Numbered from the stretch's first letter, positions 9,833 to 20,415 are shown. The stretch is 64,000 bases of DNA from Bacteroidota bacterium (GCA_030706735.1 JAUZNZ010000010.1:62001-126000); one strand, 5' to 3'. The notes: generated by a model from the letters alone, not told the origin. Made by a program: numbers and translations.

Positions 9833-12073
9833 ATGGAAGTAACCGTCAAGACAGCCGAACAACTCAGACTCACCGCGGAAGAATTCGAATCGATCAGGCA
9901 AAAGCTTGGTCGCACTCCCAATTTTACGGAACTATGCGCATTCAGCGCGATGTGGAGTGAACACTGCAGTTACAAGAATTCCATCAAATGGCTGAAGACG
10001 CTGCCCCGTGAAGGCAGCAAGATGCTGGTAAAAGCAGGAGAAGAAAATGCGGGCCTGATGGACATCGGTGACGGTTTTGGAGTGGTCTTCAAGATCGAAT
10101 CCCATAATCATCCATCGGCGATAGAGCCTTTCCAGGGTGCGGCCACCGGCGTCGGCGGCATCCACCGCGATATCTTTACCATGGGTGCCCGTCCGATCGC
10201 CTCGCTGAACTCGTTGCGATTTGGGGACCTGAAAGAGGCAAAGACACAGCACCTGCTGGCCGGCGTAGTGCACGGCATCGGCCATTATGGGAATTGCTTC
10301 GGCGTACCTACCGTAGGGGGCGAGATCTACTTTGAGCCCTGCTACCACACCAACCCGCTGGTGAATGCGATGAGCGTCGGCATATTGAAGAACGGGGAGA
10401 CGATCTCCGCAACGGCAAAAGGGAAAGGCAATCCCGTGGTATTCGTTGGCAGCGCCACGGGAAAGGACGGCATCGGCGGAGCGTCGTTCGCATCCGCGGA
10501 CATTACCGCCGAAAGCACCGAAGAACTTCCGGCAGTACAGGTCGGAGACCCATTCCAGGAAAAAAAACTGCTGGAGGCCTGCCTGGAAGTGATCAAGACC
10601 GGCGCCGTAGTGGGCATGCAGGATATGGGCGCCGCAGGGATCATTTGCTCGACGGCCGAAATGAGCGCGAAGGGTGAGGCGGGCATGCGCATCGACCTGG
10701 ACAAAGTGCCGGCCAGGCAGAAGAACATGAAGGCCTGGGAGCTGCTGCTCAGCGAAAGCCAGGAGCGCATGTTGATGGTCGTTACCAAGGGCCGGGAGCA
10801 GGATGTGATCCGCATTTTCGAAAAATGGGACCTGCCTGTAGCCGAGATCGGAGAAGTAACGGACGACAAGATGCTGCGGTTCTATATGCATGGCGAACTG
10901 GAAGCGGAGATTCCCGCATACGAGCTGGTGCTTGGAGGCGGGGCCCCGCAATATGATCGGCCTTACCGGGAACCGGCCTACCTGCAAAAGGTGAGAGCGT
11001 TCGATCCCCTGGACATAGAAGTGCCGGATGATCTCCGCGCGGTGGCCGGGGAATTGATCGCCATTCCAAACATCGCCTCCAAGAGGTGGATCTCGGTACA
11101 ATACGACAGTACCGTCGGTACGGCCAATTCCTCGACCAATCAACCCAGCGACGCGGCCATCGTGCTCGCGAAGGGAAGTTCAGGACGAAGCGCTCAAAAG
11201 GCGCTGGCGATAACGACGGATTGCAATAGCCGGTATGTATTCGCCGACCCGTATACCGGTGCGATGATCGCCGTCGCAGAGGCGGCGCGTAATATCGTAT
11301 GCAGCGGCGGGCAGCCGCTCGGCGTTACCAATTGCCTCAATTTCGGCAATCCCTACGATCCCGAAGTCTATTACCAGTTCGTCCATGCCATTAAAGGCAT
11401 GGGGGATGCCTGCAGGCGATTCGGAACTCCCGTTACCGGAGGGAACGTGAGCTTCTATAATCAGCATCCGGATGGAGCTGTCTATCCGACGCCGACGATC
11501 GGGATGGTCGGATTGCTGGACAACGTGAATGATAAGATGACGCTTGACTTCAAAGAAGAAGGCGACATCATATTCCTGCTGGGCAAGGGCCGGGATGATA
11601 TCCGATCCTCCGAATATCTTCACAAGCTCTGTGGGGTCGAGTTCAGTCCCGCCCCCCACTTCGATATCGAGGAAGAGTGCTTGCTGCAATCCGTGCTGGC
11701 CGGGCTCATCAGGGGAGGGCTGATCCGTTCGGCCCATGACGTCAGCGAAGGCGGCTTGTTCGTGAGCCTGGCGGAGTCCGCATTCCCCAACGACCTGGGA
11801 TTCGACGTGGTAGCGGCGGATGCCGGGCTCAGAAAGGACGGCTATTGGTTCGGTGAAGCGCAGAGCCGCGTGGTCGTGAGCGTCAGACCGGACGAAGTGC
11901 CGGCTTTCAGACAGGCCCTCGGTAATTTTCCCCATGAAGAACTGGGCTTTGTCACAGAAGGCTCGATTGAAGTGGACGGGATGGATTGGGGAAGGGTGGC
12001 GGAATGGAAAGAAAAGTATGATACCTCGATCGAAAAGCACCTCAGCGCCGACGCGATCGCGGACGGGATTTAG
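9833..12073 (+). CDS. purL: Phosphoribosylformylglycinamidine synthase subunit PurL
   Basis: Fourth step of de novo purine synthesis: FGAR plus glutamine and ATP gives FGAM. 746 residues is the size of the small PurL type that works with separate PurQ and PurS, not the 1300-residue fused enzyme. Motifs seen: MWSEHCSYKNS near the N-terminus (catalytic His region), VVFKIESHNHPSAIEP, GGIHRDIFTMGARP, and in the second half NSSTNQPSDAA and GNVSFYNQ. The start MEVTVKTAEQL is set by the promoter position. The 3' end overlaps the convergent acyltransferase gene by 32 bases. purQ and purS are not in the window. Confidence 0.96.
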   Translation: MEVTVKTAEQLRLTAEEFESIRQKLGRTPNFTELCAFSAMWSEHCSYKNSIKWLKTLPREGSKMLVKAGEENAGLMDIGDGFGVVFKIESHNHPSAIEPFQGAATGVGGIHRDIFTMGARPIASLNSLRFGDLKEAKTQHLLAGVVHGIGHYGNCFGVPTVGGEIYFEPCYHTNPLVNAMSVGILKNGETISATAKGKGNPVVFVGSATGKDGIGGASFASADITAESTEELPAVQVGDPFQEKKLLEACLEVIKTGAVVGMQDMGAAGIICSTAEMSAKGEAGMRIDLDKVPARQKNMKAWELLLSESQERMLMVVTKGREQDVIRIFEKWDLPVAEIGEVTDDKMLRFYMHGELEAEIPAYELVLGGGAPQYDRPYREPAYLQKVRAFDPLDIEVPDDLRAVAGELIAIPNIASKRWISVQYDSTVGTANSSTNQPSDAAIVLAKGSSGRSAQKALAITTDCNSRYVFADPYTGAMIAVAEAARNIVCSGGQPLGVTNCLNFGNPYDPEVYYQFVHAIKGMGDACRRFGTPVTGGNVSFYNQHPDGAVYPTPTIGMVGLLDNVNDKMTLDFKEEGDIIFLLGKGRDDIRSSEYLHKLCGVEFSPAPHFDIEEECLLQSVLAGLIRGGLIRSAHDVSEGGLFVSLAESAFPNDLGFDVVAADAGLRKDGYWFGEAQSRVVVSVRPDEVPAFRQALGNFPHEELGFVTEGSIEVDGMDWGRVAEWKEKYDTSIEKHLSADAIADGI

Positions 12074-13160
12074 GCAGGAGACGCGATCGCAGCGCGTTCA
12101 AAAGGGGAAACTCAACCCACTTATAGAACAGGACGCCACCTGCCGCCGCTACGGCCAGCTGCACCCAGATCGCAAGGTCCGGGTTGAGGAAGAACCCGAA
12201 CCGGATATACAGGGAATCGAACAGCAGGAAAACGGTGAGATGGATCAGGTAGATCGAATAGGAGGCATCCCCGGCAAGCATCGCGACACGATTTTTCCAG
12301 AGAGCCTTCCATGCTCCGCATTGTTCGAGTCCGACACAACCCGCCACCAGTAAGGCTGATGGGATGCCCCACCAGAGCAGCCGGCTTGCGGACAGGCTGC
12401 CGTCCAGGGTCCGCTCGGCTTCGGAGATCCCACCGGTACCGGTAACTACCTCATAGGCGTAAGTGCAAATCGCCGCCAGAACCAGCAGCAACGAGAGGTT
12501 CCTGTGTATTCCCGGCTGCCGGTAGAACCAACAGATCAGCACGCCCAGCCCGAACTCCACGATCAATGGATTGGTCACGAAAATGAGCCTTGGGTCGGTG
12601 AGTTGACCATGTCCCCGGAGCATGATGCCGAAGATGACCAGGCCGCCCAGTATCAGCAACATCCAGCCTGCTTTGCGTTTTGCCTTGTCCAGGATGAGTA
12701 CCAGGAAGAGCAGGTAGAAGAGCCATTCGAAGGCCAGCGTCCAGCAGATGCCCAGATAGGGCGATATCCATTGTCCATGATCGGCAAAAGGCAGGATGAG
12801 GATCGTCTTGAGCAGTATCCCCGGCGTCAGATGCATGGGGCCGCCCGTCTTCAGCGAATGGACCAGGTTCGGCAGGAAATAAAGGACCGTGGCGATATAG
12901 TAAACAGGATTGATCCGCAGGAATCGCTTGAGGAGGAACCGGCGGCCGGCTTTCAGGCCGCTGTCTGACCGTGCGGTATAGGAGATGATAAAGCCGCTCA
13001 GGATGAAGAAAATATCGACTCCGATCGCGCCGAAGTTCTGGAGATGAAAGAAATGCTGTTCGCCCGAGATGGCGTACTTCATTTGCAAATCGATGCTATG
13101 TGCGTACACCACGAATAGCGCGGCCATGGCGCGCAGGAATTGAATGGATTGGTACTTCAT
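12042..13160 (-). CDS. Acyltransferase family 3 (OafA/YrhL-like)
   Basis: An integral membrane O-acyltransferase, probably acetylating a surface glycan. 372 residues with about ten membrane segments. The N-terminus carries the family hallmark YQSIQFLRAMAALFVVYAHS, including the conserved arginine and histidine, followed by GVDIFFILSGFIISY. There is no C-terminal SGNH domain. I start at MKYQSIQF (13160), since the eleven upstream codons read as intergenic. It is divergent from hldD, 38 bases away. The substrate is unknown; nearby glycan genes suggest lipopolysaccharide or exopolysaccharide. Confidence 0.88.
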   Translation of the reverse strand: MKYQSIQFLRAMAALFVVYAHSIDLQMKYAISGEQHFFHLQNFGAIGVDIFFILSGFIISYTARSDSGLKAGRRFLLKRFLRINPVYYIATVLYFLPNLVHSLKTGGPMHLTPGILLKTILILPFADHGQWISPYLGICWTLAFEWLFYLLFLVLILDKAKRKAGWMLLILGGLVIFGIMLRGHGQLTDPRLIFVTNPLIVEFGLGVLICWFYRQPGIHRNLSLLLVLAAICTYAYEVVTGTGGISEAERTLDGSLSASRLLWWGIPSALLVAGCVGLEQCGAWKALWKNRVAMLAGDASYSIYLIHLTVFLLFDSLYIRFGFFLNPDLAIWVQLAVAAAGGVLFYKWVEFPLLNALRSRLLPKSRPRSRRR

Positions 13161-13174
13161 AGCCGGCCAAAGAG

Positions 13175-13182
13175 TATATTTG
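13175..13182 (+). promoter_or_regulatory. Promoter -7 element of hldD
   Basis: TATATTTG is an exact TAnnTTTG match 16 bases before the hldD ATG, in the 38-base gap between divergent genes. Confidence 0.7.
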
Positions 13183-13198
13183 CAAATTAACAAGGTTT

Positions 13199-14182
13199 AT
13201 GGTCAGGAAGAATGAAAATATTGTGGTTACCGGCGCTGCCGGCTTTATTGGGAGCTGTCTGGTCGGGTACCTGAATGAGAAGGGGTATAATAATCTCATC
13301 CTGGTGGACGATTTCAGCCGGAGCGATAAGGCGCCGAATCTAGCGGGAAAACATTTTGATGTGAAGGTCGAGCGGGAGGTCGTGTTCGAGTGGCTGACCG
13401 AACAAAAGCCGCCGGTCCGTTTCTTTTTTCATATCGGCGCGCGGACAGACACGACGGAATTCAATTACGCGATCCACCAACACCTGAATGTGGAGTTTTC
13501 CAAGCAGGTCTGGCAATATTGCGCGACGAACCATATCCCGCTGGTATATGCGTCATCGGCGGCGACCTATGGCGCCGGCGAATCCGGCTATGAGGATCGT
13601 CATGACATCGTCCCTTTGCTGAAGCCCCTTAATCCCTATGGACTGTCCAAGAATGAATTCGACAAGTGGGTCCTCAGGCAAAGCAGCCAGCCGCCATTCT
13701 GGGCCGGGCTAAAGTTCTTCAATGTTTATGGCCCCAATGAGAACCATAAGGGTCGCATGGCCAGTGTGATCTATCATTCGTTCAACCAGATCCGGAATGG
13801 AGGTGTGGTGCGCTTATTCAAGTCGCACCGGTCCGACTATGCAGACGGCAGGCAGCTGCGGGATTTCATCTATGTAAAGGATGTGCTGCAGGTCTGTTAT
13901 TGGTTGATGGAGTACCGGCCGGAATCGGGCATTTATAATCTGGGTACGGGAAAGGCGAGGGCATTTGAAGACCTGGTAAAGGCGGTTTTCTCCGGCCTGG
14001 ATCTTCCTCCGCAGATACAATACATCGATATGCCTGAGGATCTGCGTTCGACCTATCAGTATTTCACGGAAGCCAATATGAGCAAGCTGCGGGCGGCGGG
14101 TTATAAAGATGAATTCCAATCGCTGGAACAGGGAGTCGACGACTATGTGCGTAATTACCTGGCGAAAGGAACCCACTACTGA
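13199..14182 (+). CDS. hldD: ADP-L-glycero-D-manno-heptose-6-epimerase
   Basis: Last step in making ADP-L-glycero-beta-D-manno-heptose for lipopolysaccharide inner core. 327 residues, short-chain dehydrogenase/epimerase fold. NAD(P)-binding VTGAAGFIGS is near residues 9-18. SSAATYGAGESGY carries the conserved serine/threonine region, and the catalytic YxxxK is in NPYGLSKNEFDKW. KFFNVYGPNE and HKGRMASV match HldD and RfaD closely and separate it from GalE. It has its own TAnnTTTG promoter, and proC follows 16 bases after the stop, so the two may be cotranscribed. It fits the surface-polysaccharide theme of the preceding genes. Confidence 0.92.
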   Translation: MVRKNENIVVTGAAGFIGSCLVGYLNEKGYNNLILVDDFSRSDKAPNLAGKHFDVKVEREVVFEWLTEQKPPVRFFFHIGARTDTTEFNYAIHQHLNVEFSKQVWQYCATNHIPLVYASSAATYGAGESGYEDRHDIVPLLKPLNPYGLSKNEFDKWVLRQSSQPPFWAGLKFFNVYGPNENHKGRMASVIYHSFNQIRNGGVVRLFKSHRSDYADGRQLRDFIYVKDVLQVCYWLMEYRPESGIYNLGTGKARAFEDLVKAVFSGLDLPPQIQYIDMPEDLRSTYQYFTEANMSKLRAAGYKDEFQSLEQGVDDYVRNYLAKGTHY

Positions 14183-14198
14183 ACATCAATTCCATACT

Positions 14199-14996
14199 AT
14201 GAACAAGAAGATTGCCATCATCGGCGGAGGAAACCTTGGGACGGCCATTGCAGAAGGACTGATACAGAGCGGGTTTGTGCACCCCGACCACATCATCGTG
14301 ACCAAGCGGAATATCCGCACGCTGACCGGCCTGGAAGAGCGGGGCGTCCTGGTAAGTGATAAAAATCAGGAGGCCGTACGCTACGCAGATCTCGTGATCC
14401 TTGCCGTGAAGCCCTTCCAGGTCGACGACATACTGCATCACCTGAAGGATGACTTCAGGGAAAAAACCCAGGTACTGGTATCGGTCGTTACGGGCGTCAG
14501 CATCGAACATATCGCATCATGTCTGGGAAGGAAGGTCCCCATCGTACGGGCCATGCCCAATACCGCCATTGCCATCCAGGAAAGCATGACCTGCATTGCC
14601 GCCAGGCATGTTTCGGAGGAGCAAATGCAGTATGTTCATGACCTGTTCGCGCAACTGGGCAAGGTGGTCCGGATCGAGGAAAAGTTAATGGATGCGGCCA
14701 CGGTGCTGGGGGCTTGCGGAACCGCCTTCGCCATGCGATATATCCGGGCTAACATTCAGGGGGGGATCGAGATCGGGTTTGACGCGGCTACGGCGAACCT
14801 CATTGCTGCCCAGACGGTGAAGGGGGCTTCCGAACTCCTGTTGAAAAAGGGCACCCATCCCGAACAGGAGATCGACAAGGTGACGACCCCCAAAGGGTGC
14901 ACGATTGCCGGCCTCAATGAGATGGAACACCAGGGTTTCAGCTCTTCGCTCATCAAAGGCCTGGTGGCCAGTTATGAGAAGATCGCAAAAGATTGA
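14199..14996 (+). CDS. proC: Pyrroline-5-carboxylate reductase
   Basis: Reduces 1-pyrroline-5-carboxylate to proline with NAD(P)H. 265 residues. Rossmann motif IAIIGGGNLGTAIAEG lies at the N-terminus. VRAMPNTAIAIQESMTCI is the conserved active-site region. The C-terminus has TTPKGCTIAGLNEMEHQGF, the ProC signature for substrate binding and dimerisation. The start at 14199 gives the normal N-terminus; the upstream extension overlaps hldD in another frame. It follows hldD by 16 bases. The opposing catabolic enzyme, proline dehydrogenase, is encoded at 52492-53724. Confidence 0.95.
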   Translation: MNKKIAIIGGGNLGTAIAEGLIQSGFVHPDHIIVTKRNIRTLTGLEERGVLVSDKNQEAVRYADLVILAVKPFQVDDILHHLKDDFREKTQVLVSVVTGVSIEHIASCLGRKVPIVRAMPNTAIAIQESMTCIAARHVSEEQMQYVHDLFAQLGKVVRIEEKLMDAATVLGACGTAFAMRYIRANIQGGIEIGFDAATANLIAAQTVKGASELLLKKGTHPEQEIDKVTTPKGCTIAGLNEMEHQGFSSSLIKGLVASYEKIAKD

Positions 14997-15220
14997 GGGA
15001 CTGCCCGCTCAATTAAATAGTGTAATAGTATAATATGTAGGATATTGTATATGATGACACATTAAAAACACATTAAAAAGAAACGCGCCCAAACGGGCGG
15101 TTCGGCGCGCGGGGTTTTGGAGGCAAAATAAAATGCTGTATCTTGCGTTTAATTAACTCGGAAACCTAAAGCACACTTAATCAAGTCCTAACGGAAAACC
15201 CTTAAAATCCAAGTTGTACC

Positions 15221-15409
15221 ATGAAAAAAGGTAAGAACCGTACTATGCTCGTTTTGGCCCTGGAAATTGCCGCAATCGTCATCCTCCATGCGGTTAAGCT
15301 TAATCAGACCGAAAAAATGGCTGCCAATAAGGAAACCATCCATAATTCTGCTGCGAACCAGACAGAAACACGGATTAATGCCCCCTATTCTCTCGCAGCT
15401 ATCAAATAG
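15221..15409 (+). CDS. Small putative membrane peptide
   Basis: 62 codons. A basic start (MKKGKNRT) is followed by one hydrophobic segment (MLVLALEIAAIVILHAV) and a polar tail rich in Asn, Thr and Ala. This is the layout of a single-pass membrane peptide or uncleaved signal anchor. I recognise no family. Support for a real transcription unit: a good hairpin terminator 29 bases after the stop, and a weak TATCTTG element at 15139-15145. The preceding 14997-15220 is AT-rich with a short direct repeat (ACACATTAAAAA) and a CGCCC/GGGCG hairpin near 15089 that may end proC transcription. It could still be chance. Confidence 0.4.
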   Translation: MKKGKNRTMLVLALEIAAIVILHAVKLNQTEKMAANKETIHNSAANQTETRINAPYSLAAIK

Positions 15410-15438
15410 CTATATAACATATTGAAAATCAAATTTTT

Positions 15439-15481
15439 AAGGTGGTTTAGGAGGAATCCGGAACCGCCTTATCACTTTTTA
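15439..15481 (+). terminator. Rho-independent terminator upstream of pyrG
   Basis: AAGGTGGTT (15439-15447) pairs with AACCGCCTT (15462-15470), including one G-T pair, and a T run follows at 15475-15481. It lies after the small ORF and before the pyrG promoter, so pyrG is transcribed separately. Confidence 0.65.
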
Positions 15482-15525
15482 TCCACATCAAAGTTTCCCG
15501 ATTTTTCCGGGATCGAAATTTGCCT

Positions 15526-15533
15526 TAGTTTTG
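15526..15533 (+). promoter_or_regulatory. Promoter -7 element of pyrG
   Basis: TAGTTTTG matches TAnnTTTG. It lies 107 bases before the pyrG start, which implies an untranslated leader of about 100 bases, longer than the other leaders in this window. Confidence 0.55.
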
Positions 15534-15619
15534 TATGACCTCTTGGAATTTCTTCTCTTTGTCGGTTTTCAGCAGGTCAACTTAAATTAAGATCGGGGAA
15601 TTTATAGAACAGGGGCTGA

Positions 15620-17293
<1,674 letters not shown>

Positions 17294-17300
17294 AGAGCCT

Positions 17301-17395
17301 CAAGCCCGTAGCTTGCCGTCCGCCCGTCTTTCCCCCCCTTCCACCGGGAAAGTCCGACCGGTCGCCTGATGCTTTTAGCTTGTCGCTTGAAAAGC
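17301..17395. repeat. Two AGCTTG-type inverted repeats before yidC
   Basis: CAAGC/GCTTG (17301-17305 and 17311-17315) and GCTTTT/AAAAGC (17371-17376 and 17390-17395) form hairpins built from AGCTTG and GCTTG words. Related hairpins precede rpsQ and rplN in the ribosomal cluster. They look like copies of a short dispersed intergenic repeat. Confidence 0.45.
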
Positions 17396-17398
17396 CCC

Positions 17399-17406
17399 TA
17401 TATTTG
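17399..17406 (+). promoter_or_regulatory. Promoter -7 element of yidC
   Basis: TATATTTG is an exact TAnnTTTG match 22 bases before the yidC ATG. It excludes the longer frame that starts at 17369, upstream of the promoter. Confidence 0.7.
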
Positions 17407-17428
17407 CACTTCCAAAAAAACAATTCTA

Positions 17429-19255
17429 ATGGGATTCGATCGTAATACAGTGATCGGTTTTGTGCTGCTCGGACTCCTTCTATTTATCTACCTGTTCACC
17501 TCCACCCGAAATAGCCAGACTCTGGAACGCCAAAGACGGCTTGCCGAAGATTCCATCGCCAATGTCAAGGCCCGTCAGCAGGCTGCGGCAAAGCTTCAGG
17601 ACACGGCCCACGTCAAACCCGTCCCGATGGATACTGCGGTCGGATTCAACAGGGCATTGACCGGTCCGGAGCAATTGCTGACCGTCGAAAATGACCTGAT
17701 GAAGGTCGTCTTCAGCAATCACGGCGGACAACCCGTCCAGGTCCGGCTAAAGGAATTTTCGGCCTATGACAGCACGCCCGTGAACCTGGTAGAGCCTGCT
17801 ACGGGCAACTTTATCACCTATCCCATCAATACCGGGGCAAAGCAAACCGCCGAGGTCAGCGAATTGTTTTTCGAGGCAGGGAAGGTGGTCAACAATGCGG
17901 ACGGCAGCCAGACGGTGAGTTTCCGGCTGCCTGCTCCGTCAGGGGTTTCCCTGGTACATGAGTTCACCATACATCCGCACGCCTACCTGATCGACTGGAA
18001 TGTCAACATGAATAATCCGGGCGCTTTGTTGACCGAAAATAATTTCAATCTCGTCTGGCACGATCACGTTCGCAAAACGCAGAAGAATATCATGGATGAG
18101 CGGCGATACGCCAGCATCTGCTTTTATGAAGACAATGCATTTGACTATATGCAGCGTGGCACCGACAAGACATTCGACAAGCCCGTGCAATGGGTGTCTG
18201 TTTGCCAGCAATTCTTCAATACCGCGCTGATCGCCAAACAAAATTTCAACTCGGGGTCGGTTGCCGCCCATTGGATCCGCAGCGACGATGATTCCACCAA
18301 TACGGTCGGCACGGTCGATGTCAGCCTGCAGGCGAAGGTGACGCCCGGTTCTTCGGCTACCCTGTCCTTTCAACTCTATTATGGCCCGAATGATTATTCG
18401 ATCCTGAAAAAACAGGCACCGGGAATGGACAAGATCATCGACCTGGGCAGGGGCATGTATTCCTTCGTGCGCCCGCTCAACGTCTATGTTATCATGCCGG
18501 TATTTAATTTCTTCAAGAAATTCATCAAAAGCTACGGGCTCGCCATCATGCTCCTCACTATTTTCATCCGCCTGATCACTTCACCGCTGGTCTATACGAG
18601 CTACCTGAGCGGGGCGAAGATGAAGGCCCTGCGGCCCGAGATCGAGGCCATGAAGAAGCGGGTTGGCAATGACCAGCAGCAGGTGGGCATGGAGCAAATG
18701 AAGCTTTTCCGGGAGGCAGGCGTGAATCCCTTAGGGGGGTGTATCCCGGCTCTTTTGCAGATACCCATCTTCTTCGCTTTGTATAGTTTTTTCAGCTCGA
18801 ACATCGCGTTGCGGGGCGAACATTTTCTCTGGTCCAAAGACCTGTCCACCTTCGATTCTGTATTGAATCTTGGCTTTTCCATCCCGGGATATGGAGATCA
18901 TGTCAGCCTGTTTGCCTTGCTGGCCGTTGCGACGAGCTTTCTGATCACCCTGTACGGCATGAGCATGACGCCTGACCAGAGCAACCCGGTGATGAAGTAC
19001 ATGCCGTATATCATGCCCGTAATGCTTCTCCTATTCTTTAACCGGCTGTCTTCTGCATTAACCTGGTATTATACCGTGTCCAACGCCATTACGCTGATCA
19101 TACAGTTCGTGATCCAGAACTATATCATCGATCATGACCAGATCCTTGCGAAGCTGCAGCAGAACAGGAGCAAGCCGAAAACCAAAAGTAAATGGCAGGA
19201 GCGCCTGGAGCAAATGCAGGAGGCGCAAAAGAAGGCGCAGCAGTCCAGGAAGTAG
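17429..19255 (+). CDS. yidC: Membrane protein insertase YidC
   Basis: Inserts and folds inner-membrane proteins, alone or with SecYEG. 608 residues. The N-terminal signal-anchor helix is TVIGFVLLGLLLFIYLF. A periplasmic beta-supersandwich domain spans about residues 50-340. The conserved Oxa1-like core follows from about 365: FIKSYGLAIMLLTIFIRL with the conserved arginine, the cytoplasmic hairpin MKALRPEIEAMKKR, GGCIPALLQIPIFFALY, and two later helices. The C-terminus is basic and glutamine-rich (QKKAQQSRK), as is usual for ribosome docking. An unknown exported protein gene follows 56 bases later. Confidence 0.96.
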   Translation: MGFDRNTVIGFVLLGLLLFIYLFTSTRNSQTLERQRRLAEDSIANVKARQQAAAKLQDTAHVKPVPMDTAVGFNRALTGPEQLLTVENDLMKVVFSNHGGQPVQVRLKEFSAYDSTPVNLVEPATGNFITYPINTGAKQTAEVSELFFEAGKVVNNADGSQTVSFRLPAPSGVSLVHEFTIHPHAYLIDWNVNMNNPGALLTENNFNLVWHDHVRKTQKNIMDERRYASICFYEDNAFDYMQRGTDKTFDKPVQWVSVCQQFFNTALIAKQNFNSGSVAAHWIRSDDDSTNTVGTVDVSLQAKVTPGSSATLSFQLYYGPNDYSILKKQAPGMDKIIDLGRGMYSFVRPLNVYVIMPVFNFFKKFIKSYGLAIMLLTIFIRLITSPLVYTSYLSGAKMKALRPEIEAMKKRVGNDQQQVGMEQMKLFREAGVNPLGGCIPALLQIPIFFALYSFFSSNIALRGEHFLWSKDLSTFDSVLNLGFSIPGYGDHVSLFALLAVATSFLITLYGMSMTPDQSNPVMKYMPYIMPVMLLLFFNRLSSALTWYYTVSNAITLIIQFVIQNYIIDHDQILAKLQQNRSKPKTKSKWQERLEQMQEAQKKAQQSRK

Positions 19256-19311
19256 CTTGCGCTTGGCGCTGTCAAAAGACTTTCTTATTTTACAGGATAG
19301 TTGCTGCAAAA

Positions 19312-19983
19312 ATGAAGAACTTACCTACTCACGCCGTCGTCGCAATCCTGTATCTGCTGGCAGCCGTTCCCGTAGACGCACAAAAGAAGGTTGCGGAACT
19401 GACGATCGTTTATGATTACTCGATCGGGCTGGAGGGCGCCGAACCGAAGCAGCCGGGAGGCAATGAAACGGCCATCCACACGATCTACATCAAGGGCAGC
19501 AAGAGCCGCTCAGAAATGACGAATGCCTTATTTTCTTCCACTACGTTTTACGATGCGAACACAGGGAGCGGAGTGATCCTGAAGGAGGTCAGCGGGCAAA
19601 AGCTGTTGATCCGCCTGACTGCCGACAATTGGGCGGAGAGAAATAACCTGTATGACGGACTGGTCTTTACCGATACCTCAGGAACCCGGGAAATTGCGGG
19701 GTATCATTGCGTCAAAGCGATAGGCAGGACGCGGTCAGGGGCTACGATAACGGTTTTTTATACGAAGGATATCCTTCCTCAGAACAGGGAATATGATCCG
19801 GCATTCAGAAGCCTGGCCGGCCTGCCATTGGAGTATGAGCTGGCAAATGGGAACGTGAAGATCAGGTACCTGGTCTCCAAGATCAACTTCAATCCCGTTC
19901 CCGCATCGAAATTCGATATTCCCAGGTCGGGCTACCGCGAAATGAATTACGAAGAAAGCAAGAAATCAAATTTGGGGGGATAG
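19312..19983 (+). CDS. Exported protein, LolA-fold or DUF4412-like
   Basis: 223 residues with a signal peptide ending near VPVDA/QKKVAEL. Features seen: ETAIHTIYIKGSKSRSEMT, REIAGYHCVKA and TVFYTKDILPQNREYDP. These resemble Bacteroidota periplasmic proteins of the DUF4412 / LolA-like type, where a strand carrying K-x-R-x-E/D-M is followed by an IAGYxCxKA turn. I am not certain of the family. The ATG at 19312 is the first that gives a signal peptide. It could be cotranscribed with yidC, 56 bases upstream. Function unknown; lipid or lipoprotein binding would be guesswork. Confidence 0.7.
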   Translation: MKNLPTHAVVAILYLLAAVPVDAQKKVAELTIVYDYSIGLEGAEPKQPGGNETAIHTIYIKGSKSRSEMTNALFSSTTFYDANTGSGVILKEVSGQKLLIRLTADNWAERNNLYDGLVFTDTSGTREIAGYHCVKAIGRTRSGATITVFYTKDILPQNREYDPAFRSLAGLPLEYELANGNVKIRYLVSKINFNPVPASKFDIPRSGYREMNYEESKKSNLGG

Positions 19984-20004
19984 TCGAAAACTAATCTGTC
20001 CTGG

Positions 20005-20400
20005 TTATTTGTGCATTTGGATCTTCAGATCCAGCACCTGCAGATTCGATTTGGCCGAAAGGTTAAGGTAGGGGGAAGTGGTCACCTTGTACTTATAAGG
20101 GAGGACAAAAAGGGTATTGCCTTTTTGGTAGGTTGATACCGTATTGAATGAGAGGCCATTGCGATCCCTCTGCTGGGATTGGAAATAGCTGCCGCTGAAC
20201 GAAGGGCCCGCTTTCAGGGTAAAACCGTTGCTCGTCCGGATCGGGGTGAAACTGTTCTTGAACGGATATTTCGGGGTAGCTTTCTTTTCCTTGCCTCCGC
20301 CCGTACTGGCAATGGCAATGCCGAAAACGGCAAGCAGGAACACGCTCATCAGGAGTTGACGCGTGAGACTGTTGATTCTTATGGGAGCCGGCTTAGACAT
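20005..20400 (-). CDS. Unknown exported or membrane-anchored protein
   Basis: 131 residues, no family recognised. It starts MSKPAPIRINSLTRQ, followed by the hydrophobic segment LLMSVFLLAVFGIAIAS, then a basic linker (GGGKEKKATPKYPFKN) and a strand-rich C-terminal part with Ser, Tyr and Thr. This suggests an export signal or anchor with a small periplasmic domain. It is convergent with the gene at 19312. An exact TATATTTG promoter element ends 7 bases before the ATG, which supports a real gene and suggests a nearly leaderless mRNA. Confidence 0.65.
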   Translation of the reverse strand: MSKPAPIRINSLTRQLLMSVFLLAVFGIAIASTGGGKEKKATPKYPFKNSFTPIRTSNGFTLKAGPSFSGSYFQSQQRDRNGLSFNTVSTYQKGNTLFVLPYKYKVTTSPYLNLSAKSNLQVLDLKIQMHK

Positions 20401-20407
20401 TACGGGA

Positions 20408-20415
20408 CAAATATA
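20408..20415 (-). promoter_or_regulatory. Promoter -7 element of the 20005-20400 gene
   Basis: Read on the minus strand the bases are TATATTTG, an exact TAnnTTTG match. Only seven bases separate it from the ATG, so the transcript would start at or almost at the start codon. Confidence 0.6.

Noticed and set aside
9932-11143. 403-residue minus-strand frame
   Set aside because: It is antisense to purL with no signal, motif or promoter of its own; purL is unambiguous.
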